Part shown: positions 1 to 10,705 of the stretch, in pieces
Layout: every line of letters begins with the position of its first letter
How positions within the stretch are numbered: the first letter of the stretch is position 1
Assembly: GCF_030812475.1 (NCBI RefSeq)
Contig: NZ_JAUSSR010000015.1
Coordinates: forward strand, 1-64,000
Source: Pseudomonas lini
GTDB lineage: Bacteria; Pseudomonadota; Gammaproteobacteria; Pseudomonadales; Pseudomonadaceae
DNA: 64,000 nucleotides
Reading direction: 5' to 3'
The notes under the pieces: model-generated
Seen by the model: the letters and a program-made list of their open reading frames with translations, nothing else
The model's database searches: none
Told to the model about the DNA's origin: nothing
Position numbers and translations under genes: made by a program

Positions 1-42
1 TAGTGTGGGGTTTCCCCATGTGAGAGTAGGTCATCGTCAAGA
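1..42 (+). rRNA. rrf: 5S ribosomal RNA, 3' end only
   Basis: The first bases match the 3' part of Pseudomonas 5S rRNA, including the hairpin with the TGGGGTTTCCCCA core and the closing helix I strand ATCGTCAAG. The 5' part lies outside the window, so an rRNA operon ends directly upstream of birA. The exact 3' end is uncertain by a few bases. Confidence 0.9.
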
Positions 43-53
43 TTAAATTCCGA

Positions 54-88
54 AACCCCTATCTGCGCATGCAGGTAGGGGTTTTGTT
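54..88 (+). terminator. rRNA operon terminator
   Basis: Two long arms (54-66 and 71-83) form a GC-rich stem around a GCAT loop, with a T-rich tail. It lies about 12 bases behind the 5S end and so ends the rRNA operon. Confidence 0.9.
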
Positions 89-179
89 TTTGTCCGCAGG
101 AAAATCCGACCCCCAGGTTTTCTATGCAACGGCTCGGGGCATGGCTATCATGCAGGCCTCATTGTGAGGCGAGACTTGC

Positions 180-1139
180 ATGCTGACGTTGTTAGAGCTT
201 CTTAAAGATGGGCGGTTTCATTCCGGCCAGGCCCTGGGCATCGCCTTGGGTATCAGTCGTAGCGCGGTATGGAAGCAGCTTCAGCATCTGGAGGCTGAAC
301 TTGGCTTGTCCATTCACAAGGTGCGCGGGCGCGGGTATCAGCTGGCTGCACCCTTGACGCTGCTTGATCCTCTCGCCATCAGAGAGCAGGCCCCTTCCTG
401 CGACTGGCCTGTTCTGGTCTTCGACTCAATTGACTCCACCAACGCCGAAGCCTTGCGCGCCATAGAGTGCGGCCAGGCTGCGCCATTCCTGGTGCTTGCC
501 GAGCGGCAAACTGCCGGGCGAGGGCGACGCGGGCGAAAGTGGGCCAGTCCTTTTGCGGAAAACGTCTATTACAGCCTGGTGTTGCGCATCGAGGGTGGAA
601 TGCGCCAGCTCGAGGGCTTGAGTCTGGTCGTCGGGCTTGCGGTAATGCAGGCCTTGCGAGAGCTTGGTATTCCCGCAGCGGGGCTGAAGTGGCCCAATGA
701 TGTTCTGGTGGGGCAAAAAAAGATCGCAGGGATATTGCTCGAGCTGGTTGGGGATCCTGCCGATGTCTGCCATGTGGTCCTGGGTGTAGGGATTAATGTG
801 AACATGCAGATGACCGATGAGGTTGATCAGCAGTGGACGTCCATGCGGCTTGAATCGGGCAAGGCCTTTGATCGCAATTACCTCGTCGCCGTCTTGGGGG
901 AGAAACTCCAGGCCTATTTGAGTCGTCATCAAGTCGGCGGATTTTCAGCTATCCAGGCGGAGTGGGAGCAAAATCATCTTTGGCAGGGGCGCGCTGTGTC
1001 GCTGATTGCTGGTGTTAACCAAATAGATGGCGAAGTACTGGGAATTGATAGTCAGGGTGCCTTGCGCTTGAAGGTGGATGGTGTGGAAAAAGTCTTTAGT
1101 GGTGGTGAGCTCAGCCTGAGGTTGCGTGATGATTCTTGA
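180..1139 (+). CDS. birA: bifunctional biotin-[acetyl-CoA-carboxylase] ligase / biotin operon repressor BirA
   Basis: Attaches biotin to the carboxyl-carrier protein of acetyl-CoA carboxylase and, in its biotinoyl-AMP form, can repress biotin genes. The first ~60 residues form the winged-helix DNA-binding domain (LGISRSAVWKQLQHLEAELG). The ligase core has the biotin-binding loop GRGRRGRKW and the VLGVGINVNM strand. At 319 aa it has the usual length for the two-domain form. The ATG at 180 follows a GAGGCGAG ribosome-binding site. The stop region overlaps the start of coaX, so the two genes are translationally coupled, as in other pseudomonads. It follows the rRNA operon terminator. Confidence 0.97.
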   Translation: MLTLLELLKDGRFHSGQALGIALGISRSAVWKQLQHLEAELGLSIHKVRGRGYQLAAPLTLLDPLAIREQAPSCDWPVLVFDSIDSTNAEALRAIECGQAAPFLVLAERQTAGRGRRGRKWASPFAENVYYSLVLRIEGGMRQLEGLSLVVGLAVMQALRELGIPAAGLKWPNDVLVGQKKIAGILLELVGDPADVCHVVLGVGINVNMQMTDEVDQQWTSMRLESGKAFDRNYLVAVLGEKLQAYLSRHQVGGFSAIQAEWEQNHLWQGRAVSLIAGVNQIDGEVLGIDSQGALRLKVDGVEKVFSGGELSLRLRDDS

Positions 1140-1878
1140 GCTGGACTGCGGAAACAGTTTCATCAAGTGGCGGGTGCTCGATGCGGATGTCCGTCGGGTG
1201 GTGGGCGAGGGCGTCGTTGATTCGGACCTCGCTCTGCTGGAGAGCCTGAAGGCGCTCAAGGGGCTCGCGCTCAAGTTTTGCCGATTGGTCAGTGTCAGGA
1301 CCCCTGAAGAAACCCATGCATTGATTGCGCTGCTGACGCAGGCTTTCGGTATATCGGTAGCTTGCGCAGCGCCAGCTCGCGAAATGTCCGATGTTCGTAA
1401 CGGGTATGAGGAGTTCGAGCGGCTGGGGCTCGATCGTTGGCTGGCGATGCTGGGCGGCTATCACCTGGCGTCGGGTGCTTGCCTGGTGCTCGATTTCGGT
1501 ACCGCGGTCACTGCTGACTTCATTGCCGCCGATGGGGAGCATCTCGGCGGATTCATATGCCCGGGAATTCCCCTGATGCGCAATCAGCTGCGGACCCATA
1601 CCCGTAGAATCCGCTACGGGGATCTCGCTGCCGAGCGTGCGCTGGAAAGTCTTGTCCCGGGTCGCACCACTGTCGAAGCGGTGGAGCGAGGGTGCTCACT
1701 GATGCTCAGGGGCTTTGTCCTGACCCAGCTGGAGATGGCGCGCAGCTATTGGGGGGATGATTTTACTTTGTTCCTCACTGGGGGGGATGCAGACCTGGTC
1801 TCCGGGATCGTGCCAGAGGCCAGGGTGGTTCCGGACCTGGTGTTCGTAGGCTTGGCTATGGCATGTCCCTTGTCCTGA
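1129..1878 (+). CDS. coaX: type III pantothenate kinase
   Basis: Phosphorylates pantothenate in the first step of coenzyme A synthesis. The N-terminal phosphate-binding motif is MILELDCGNSFIKWRV and the second is LDFGTAVTADF (about residues 122-132), followed by GGFICPGIPLM. These are hallmarks of the type III family (ASKHA fold), unlike CoaA. I chose the ATG at 1129 because orthologues begin MILELDCGNS; a GTG one codon earlier is possible. The start overlaps the end of birA by 11 bases. The length (249 aa) is normal. Confidence 0.96.
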   Translation: MILELDCGNSFIKWRVLDADVRRVVGEGVVDSDLALLESLKALKGLALKFCRLVSVRTPEETHALIALLTQAFGISVACAAPAREMSDVRNGYEEFERLGLDRWLAMLGGYHLASGACLVLDFGTAVTADFIAADGEHLGGFICPGIPLMRNQLRTHTRRIRYGDLAAERALESLVPGRTTVEAVERGCSLMLRGFVLTQLEMARSYWGDDFTLFLTGGDADLVSGIVPEARVVPDLVFVGLAMACPLS

Positions 1879-1885
1879 GGTATTT

Positions 1886-2326
1886 ATGCGTTGGTTGTTC
1901 CTGCTGCTGCTCGTTCTCAATGTGTTCTATTACATCTGGCATCAACAAGAGGCGCCTCTGCGTGCCAAAGATGTTACGCCGTTGAGCTTGTATCGAGGTT
2001 CGCAGCAGGATATCCGCCTGTTGAGCGAGACGACCGAGGCGATACGAGACAAAGAAAAATCGCCCCGGCCAAATGACGGTTGCCTGTATCTGGGAGGTTT
2101 TACGCGCCAGGAACCCGCTCAAGCGGTCGAGCGGCGATTGAATGGCATGGAAATCAAATTCCAGTCATTGCCGAAGGATTCTGCCGAATCCGCGGGTTAC
2201 TGGGTGCGTGTGGCGCCCGAAAGCCGGCGCTGGCTGGATGATTCGCAGCTGAAAAACCTTTCCAGAGAATTCAATGAGTTAAAACATAAAATAATGCCCT
2301 GTGAGGGGGTTGCACCGACTCAATAG
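1886..2326 (+). CDS. SPOR-domain-like membrane-anchored protein
   Basis: A 146-aa protein with one N-terminal membrane segment (RWLFLLLLVLNVFYYIW) and a C-terminal region (about residues 70-140) that looks like a SPOR domain, which in other proteins binds denuded peptidoglycan. It starts 7 bases behind coaX, so it is probably the third gene of the birA-coaX unit, an arrangement seen across Pseudomonas. The function is not known. The anchor topology suggests a periplasmic SPOR domain. The family call rests on pattern only. Confidence 0.75.
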   Translation: MRWLFLLLLVLNVFYYIWHQQEAPLRAKDVTPLSLYRGSQQDIRLLSETTEAIRDKEKSPRPNDGCLYLGGFTRQEPAQAVERRLNGMEIKFQSLPKDSAESAGYWVRVAPESRRWLDDSQLKNLSREFNELKHKIMPCEGVAPTQ

Positions 2327-2427
2327 TTTGCATAGAATGGCGCCCGCTCCGCAGTGAACACCTTTAACGGTTAACGCTACGGAGCGAGGTCAACGCAGCT
2401 AACCTCAGGTTTTTAATGAGAAAATGC

Positions 2428-2455
2428 TTGACAGAAGGCCGGCGTAGTATAGAAT
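2428..2455 (+). promoter_or_regulatory. sigma-70 promoter of the tRNA-Tyr-Gly-Thr cluster
   Basis: A perfect -35 box TTGACA (2428-2433) and -10 box TAGAAT (2450-2455) are 16 bases apart. Transcription would begin about 8 bases before the first tRNA. Confidence 0.85.
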
Positions 2456-2468
2456 GCCGGCTCGCTTA

Positions 2469-2553
<85 letters not shown>

Positions 2554-2577
2554 TTTTTAGCGAGAGCTGCAAGCCTC

Positions 2578-2651
<74 letters not shown>

Positions 2652-2677
2652 AGTTTGCAGATTTTGCAAAGTGTTAC

Positions 2678-2753
2678 GCTCTTGTAGCTCAGTTGGTAGA
2701 GCACACCCTTGGTAAGGGTGAGGTCAGCGGTTCAAATCCGCTCAAGAGCTCCA
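2678..2753 (+). tRNA. tRNA-Thr (anticodon GGT)
   Basis: A 76-base cloverleaf. The acceptor stem is GCTCTTG paired with CAAGAGC, the anticodon loop is CTTGGTAAG and CCA is encoded. In E. coli the corresponding tRNA-Thr is followed by tufB; here no tuf follows. Confidence 0.97.
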
Positions 2754-2759
2754 TATAAC

Positions 2760-2790
2760 AAGGCAGATATGAAAATATCTGCCTTTGTTT
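2760..2790 (+). terminator. terminator of the tRNA cluster
   Basis: An 11-bp perfect stem (2760-2770 with 2775-2785) around a GAAA loop, followed by a T-rich run. It lies 6 bases behind tRNA-Thr. Confidence 0.9.
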
Positions 2791-2876
2791 TAAGTGGTCA
2801 GGGTTGCCGTTAGTTGTTCGCGGTGACGGCCGTGCCGCCAGAATGGGTGTCGCAGCCAGGGCTGCTGAGTAAATTG

Positions 2877-2905
2877 TTGTAAAGTCTTCTTCAGGCCGGC
2901 ATAAT
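2877..2905 (+). promoter_or_regulatory. promoter of tRNA-Trp-secE-nusG
   Basis: A TTGTAA -35 box (2877-2882) and CATAAT -10 box (2900-2905) have an ideal 17-base spacer. A hairpin with arms 2892-2898 and 2909-2915 overlaps the -10 box and is followed by ATTTTGTTTT; it may instead be a terminator of transcripts from upstream. Confidence 0.6.
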
Positions 2906-2925
2906 GGTCGGCCTGATTTTGTTTT

Positions 2926-3001
2926 AGGTCAGTAGCTCAATTGGCAGAGCGACGGTCTCCAAAACCGTAGGTTGGGGGTTCGATTCCCTCCTGACCTGCC
3001 A
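2926..3001 (+). tRNA. tRNA-Trp (anticodon CCA)
   Basis: A 76-base cloverleaf. The acceptor stem is AGGTCAG paired with CTGACCT, the anticodon loop is TCTCCAAAA and CCA is encoded. It lies 45 bases before secE and is probably co-transcribed with secE-nusG. Confidence 0.97.
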
Positions 3002-3046
3002 GATTCACTTGGTGGGTTTGGCTTTCTTTTCACAGGATCTTCATAG

Positions 3047-3415
3047 ATGACTCCTAAAGCTGAAGCTCAAGGCTCTCGCTTCGATCTGCTCAAGTGGCTA
3101 GCAGTAGCTGCTTTGGTGGTTGTTGGCGTTGTTGGCAATCAGTATTACTCTGCTTCGCCGATCCTGTACCGCGTACTTGCATTGCTTGTCATTGCTGCTG
3201 TAGCTGCCTTTGTAGGCCTGCAGACAGCCAAGGGCAAGTCTTTCTTTGTGCTGGTGAAGGAAGCTCGCACCGAGATTCGTAAAGTCGTATGGCCAACTCG
3301 CCAAGAAACCACGCAGACCACGTTGATCGTTGTGGCTGTTGTCCTGGTTATGGCGTTGCTGTTGTGGGGGCTTGATTCCCTGCTCGGCTGGCTTGTTTCC
3401 TTGATTGTCGGCTAA
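3047..3415 (+). CDS. secE: preprotein translocase subunit SecE
   Basis: Small clamp subunit of the SecYEG channel in the inner membrane. The 122-aa protein has three hydrophobic stretches (about residues 15-32, 38-56 and 89-120). The conserved cytoplasmic amphipathic segment EARTEIRKVVWPTRQET (about residues 71-87) is diagnostic for SecE. The three-segment layout is the long E. coli type. It ends 9 bases before nusG, the classical secE-nusG pair. The partner secY lies at 28835-30163. Confidence 0.97.
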   Translation: MTPKAEAQGSRFDLLKWLAVAALVVVGVVGNQYYSASPILYRVLALLVIAAVAAFVGLQTAKGKSFFVLVKEARTEIRKVVWPTRQETTQTTLIVVAVVLVMALLLWGLDSLLGWLVSLIVG

Positions 3416-3424
3416 GGGTGTCCC

Positions 3425-3958
3425 GTGGCTAAGCGTTGGTACGTTGTGCATGCTTACTCCGGTTACGAGAAGCATGTCATGCGCTCGCTGGTAGAGCGCG
3501 TAAAGCTGGCTGGCATGGAAGATGGCTTTGGCGAAATTCTGGTTCCCACTGAAGAAGTGGTTGAAATGCGTAATGGCCAGAAACGCAAAAGCGAGCGCAA
3601 GTTCTTCCCAGGTTATGTGCTGGTCCAGATGGACATGAACGAGGGTACTTGGCACTTGGTCAAGGATACGCCTCGGGTGATGGGTTTCATCGGCGGTACT
3701 GCTGATAAGCCTGCACCGATCACAGACAAAGAGGCAGAAGCGATTCTGCGTCGTGTTGCTGACGGTAGCGACAAGCCGAAGCCGAAGACATTGTTCGAGC
3801 CAGGTGAGTCGGTACGGGTCAACGACGGACCGTTTGCCGATTTTACCGGCACGGTTGAAGAAGTTAACTACGAAAAAAGCCGGATCCAAGTGGCAGTGCT
3901 TATTTTCGGACGCTCTACTCCGGTAGAGCTTGAGTTCAGTCAGGTCGAAAAGGTCTAG
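3425..3958 (+). CDS. nusG: transcription termination/antitermination protein NusG
   Basis: Binds the RNA polymerase clamp, suppresses pausing and links polymerase to Rho or to the ribosome through S10. The 177-aa protein begins at GTG (MAKRWYVVHAYSGYEKHV). The N-terminal NGN domain covers about residues 1-115 with FFPGYVLVQM and VMGFIG. The C-terminal KOW domain includes GESVRVNDGPFADFTGTVEEVN (two parts of one motif, residues ~125-148). Length and order are standard. A hairpin terminator lies directly behind it. Confidence 0.98.
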   Translation: MAKRWYVVHAYSGYEKHVMRSLVERVKLAGMEDGFGEILVPTEEVVEMRNGQKRKSERKFFPGYVLVQMDMNEGTWHLVKDTPRVMGFIGGTADKPAPITDKEAEAILRRVADGSDKPKPKTLFEPGESVRVNDGPFADFTGTVEEVNYEKSRIQVAVLIFGRSTPVELEFSQVEKV

Positions 3959-3973
3959 CTGAGCAAGCATCCC

Positions 3974-4003
3974 AACCCCGCAGCCTCAGGCTGTGGGGTT
4001 TTG
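3974..4003 (+). terminator. terminator behind nusG
   Basis: Stem AACCCCGCAGCCT (3974-3986) pairs with AGGCTGTGGGGTT (3988-4000) with one mismatch-like G-T pair, and is followed by TTTTG. It separates secE-nusG from rplK. Confidence 0.8.
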
Positions 4004-4075
4004 TCGTCACTGGGATAAACGCGCAAGTAACCGGGGAGCCTTTCGAGGCGTTTGAACCCGTAATTGGAGTGCCTC

Positions 4076-4507
4076 ATGGCCAAGAAAATTACCGCTTACA
4101 TCAAGCTGCAAGTGAAGGCCGCTCAGGCTAACCCAAGCCCACCTGTTGGTCCTGCCCTGGGTCAGCACGGCGTGAACATCATGGAATTCTGCAAGGCTTT
4201 CAACGCCCGTACCCAAGGTATTGAACCAGGCCTGCCGACTCCAGTGATCATCACTGTCTACAGCGACCGTAGCTTCACTTTCGAAACCAAATCCACCCCT
4301 GCTTCGGTTCTGCTGAAGAAGGCGGCTGGTCTGACTAGCGGTTCCGCTCGTCCGAACACCGTTAAGGTTGGCACCGTGACCCGTGCTCAGCTGGAAGAAA
4401 TCGCGAAAACCAAAAACGCGGATCTGACTGCAGCTGATATGGATGCAGCCGTGCGTACTATCGCCGGTTCTGCTCGTAGCATGGGCCTTAACGTGGAGGG
4501 TGTGTAA
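4076..4507 (+). CDS. rplK: 50S ribosomal protein L11
   Basis: Binds the GTPase centre of 23S rRNA and is needed for RelA-dependent sensing of uncharged tRNA. The 143-aa protein begins MAKKITAYIKLQVKA; I chose the ATG at 4076 rather than an in-frame TTG at 4064 because the family starts with MAKK and a GGAG box precedes it. The N-terminal proline-rich part (NPSPPVGPALGQHGVNI) is the thiostrepton-binding region. The stop overlaps the rplA start (TAATG), so L11 and L1 are made together. Confidence 0.97.
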   Translation: MAKKITAYIKLQVKAAQANPSPPVGPALGQHGVNIMEFCKAFNARTQGIEPGLPTPVIITVYSDRSFTFETKSTPASVLLKKAAGLTSGSARPNTVKVGTVTRAQLEEIAKTKNADLTAADMDAAVRTIAGSARSMGLNVEGV

Positions 4508-5202
4508 TGGCTAAGCTGACCAAGCGTCAAAAGGCTATCGCCGGCAAAATCGAAGCAGGCAAGGCCTACAACTTTGTAGACGCTGCTGCCCTGCTGGCCG
4601 AGCTGTCGACTGTCAAGTTCAGCGAGTCGTTCGACGTTGCTGTAAACCTGGGCGTTGACCCGCGTAAATCCGACCAGGTCGTTCGTAGCGCTACTGTGCT
4701 GCCACACGGCACTGGCAAGACCGTTCGCGTTGCCGTGTTCACCCAGGGTCCAGCTGCCGAGGCCGCTCTGGCTGCCGGCGCTGACCGTGTAGGCATGGAC
4801 GACCTGGCTGCCGAAATGAAAGGCGGCGACCTGAACTATGACGTAGTGATCGCATCCCCGGATGCCATGCGCGTTGTAGGCCAGTTGGGTCAGATCCTCG
4901 GTCCACGTGGCCTGATGCCTAACCCTAAAGTCGGCACCGTAACCCCAGACGTAGCTACCGCGGTTAAAAACGCCAAGGCTGGTCAGGTTCGTTATCGCAC
5001 CGACAAAAACGGCATCATCCACACCTCCGTTGGCAAAGTCGGCTTCGATGCCGTCAAGCTGAAGGAAAACGTTGAAGCCCTGATCGCTGATCTGAAGCGT
5101 ATCAAGCCTGCTTCCTCGAAAGGTATTTACGTCAAGCGCGTTACCCTGAGCACCACCATGGGTCCAGGCCTGGTCATCGACCAAGGTTCGCTCGACGCGT
5201 AA
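4507..5202 (+). CDS. rplA: 50S ribosomal protein L1
   Basis: Forms the L1 stalk that handles the exiting tRNA, and in E. coli represses its own rplK-rplA message. The 231-aa protein carries the L1 signature around GQILGPRGLMPNPKVGTV (residues ~132-149). The start ATG shares a base with the rplK stop. The rplJ leader follows. Confidence 0.98.
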   Translation: MAKLTKRQKAIAGKIEAGKAYNFVDAAALLAELSTVKFSESFDVAVNLGVDPRKSDQVVRSATVLPHGTGKTVRVAVFTQGPAAEAALAAGADRVGMDDLAAEMKGGDLNYDVVIASPDAMRVVGQLGQILGPRGLMPNPKVGTVTPDVATAVKNAKAGQVRYRTDKNGIIHTSVGKVGFDAVKLKENVEALIADLKRIKPASSKGIYVKRVTLSTTMGPGLVIDQGSLDA

Positions 5203-5400
5203 GACACAGGTTGGCGCAAGCGATTGCGCCAATTGAAAGATTGGGGTCCCTGCCTGGCGGGGGCTATCCAAGACCGTAGGCGACGCAAGTCTTAAACCTC
5301 AAGCCTACGCAGATGGTGCTCCCGGTTCCTTACCGAATCAGACACCAAAACGACATCCGGCTTCGGTTGGATGAAACGGTAACAAGCAGGAGTTTTTCCC
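5203..5400 (+). ncRNA. ribosomal protein L10 leader
   Basis: This 198-base untranslated stretch sits where the L10 leader lies in E. coli and relatives. It is rich in paired segments (for example TTGGCGCAAG with TTGCGCCAA, and GCGTAGGC-like strands). In the known family the L10(L12)4 complex binds a kink-turn in it and represses rplJ-rplL. Its role here is inferred from position and structure. Confidence 0.7.
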
Positions 5401-5901
5401 GTGGCAATTAAACTTGAAGACAAGAAGGCCATCGTCGCTGAAGTCAACAAGGCTGCCCAAGTTGCTCTGTCCGCTGTCGTGGCTGATGCCCGTGGCGTAA
5501 CAGTAGGCGCTATGACCGGACTCCGTAAAGAGGCTCGTGAAGCTGGCGTTTACGTACGTGTTGTACGTAACACCCTGCTCAAGCGCGCCGTTGCTGGCAC
5601 TCAATATGACGTGCTCAACGACGTGTTCACCGGCCCGACCTTGATTGCATTCTCCAAAGACCATCCGGGCGCTGCTGCCCGTATTTTCAAAGAGTTCGCA
5701 AAAGGTCAGGACAAGTTCGAGATCAAGGCAGCTGCGTTCGAGGGCAAGTACCTCGCAGCTAATCAGATCGACGTACTGGCAAGCCTGCCGACCCGTGACG
5801 AAGCAATTTCTCAGCTGATGAGCGTGATTCAAGGCGCAACCAGCAAGTTGGCTCGTACTCTGGCGGCTCTTCGCGACCAGAAAGAAGCTGCTGCAGCCTA
5901 A
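5401..5901 (+). CDS. rplJ: 50S ribosomal protein L10
   Basis: Base of the L7/L12 stalk. The 166-aa protein starts with GTG after an AGGAG box. The N-terminal rRNA-binding domain includes MTGLRKEAREAGV and VVRNTLLKRAV, and the C-terminal helix (LMSVIQGATSKLARTLAAL) carries the L7/L12 dimers. It is the expected autogenous repressor of rplJL through the leader upstream. rplL follows after 80 bases. Confidence 0.97.
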   Translation: MAIKLEDKKAIVAEVNKAAQVALSAVVADARGVTVGAMTGLRKEAREAGVYVRVVRNTLLKRAVAGTQYDVLNDVFTGPTLIAFSKDHPGAAARIFKEFAKGQDKFEIKAAAFEGKYLAANQIDVLASLPTRDEAISQLMSVIQGATSKLARTLAALRDQKEAAAA

Positions 5902-5981
5902 GGCTGAGCGTCTCCTTTCAGCGTTTATTGTTTATTTCGATGGCCGCGTAGGCTGTCACCCCAATACAGGAATTTATAGTC

Positions 5982-6347
5982 ATGTCTCTGACTAACGACC
6001 AAATCATCGAAGCAATCGGCGAAAAATCCGTTCTGGAAATCGTTGAGCTGATCAAGGCCATGGAAGAGAAGTTCGGCGTTTCCGCTGCCGCTGCTTCCGC
6101 AGGTCCAGCCGCTGTTGCTGCCGTTGTTGAAGAACAAACTGAATTCAACGTCATGCTGCTGGAAGCTGGCGAGAAGAAAGTTAACGTGATCAAGGCAGTA
6201 CGTGAACTGACCGGTCTGGGCCTGAAAGAAGCCAAGGCTGTAGTTGACGGCGCTCCTGGCATGGTTCTGGAAGCTGTTTCGAAAGACGCAGCTGACAAAG
6301 CCAAGGCCACTCTGGAAGAAGCAGGCGCTAAAGTCGAGCTGAAGTAA
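5982..6347 (+). CDS. rplL: 50S ribosomal protein L7/L12
   Basis: The acidic multicopy stalk protein that recruits translation GTPases. The 121-aa protein has the N-terminal dimerisation helices (DQIIEAIGEKSVLEIVELIK), an Ala-rich hinge (about residues 34-50) and the C-terminal factor-binding domain with VIKAVRELTGLGLKEAKAVV. Standard length. A hairpin between rplL and rpoB is likely to lower read-through, which fits the much higher need for L7/L12 than for polymerase. Confidence 0.98.
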   Translation: MSLTNDQIIEAIGEKSVLEIVELIKAMEEKFGVSAAAASAGPAAVAAVVEEQTEFNVMLLEAGEKKVNVIKAVRELTGLGLKEAKAVVDGAPGMVLEAVSKDAADKAKATLEEAGAKVELK

Positions 6348-6393
6348 GCATCGACCTTGCGTCTCCAGCCCGAGCGTTAAGCGAAAGGCTGAT

Positions 6394-6422
6394 GGCTGGT
6401 GGCTCTTGCCACCGGCCTTTTT
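6394..6422 (+). terminator. attenuator between rplL and rpoB
   Basis: Stem GGCTGGTGGC (6394-6403) pairs with GCCACCGGCC (6408-6417) through a TCTT loop and is followed by TTTTT. In E. coli a partial terminator at the same place sets the ratio of ribosomal protein to polymerase transcripts; the same role is inferred here. Confidence 0.8.
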
Positions 6423-6567
6423 CCGTTATTGGCAGCCGACTGGGTCGGTGCTGGTAACGAGCTGTAACCACCCGATGCGGTGGCGCAAACCATGGGGTTT
6501 GCACGATTTTCTGGCTGCTCCCGTCGGGAGGGGCCAAACAAGCAGGTGACCAAGCTGGGGAACGCTG

Positions 6568-10641
<4,074 letters not shown>

Positions 10642-10705
10642 CACGTGACGCGAATCGAGAGCGGGGCAGGATTGCCCGCTCTCTGCTCCGCCAGGAGGAA
10701 AGGCC

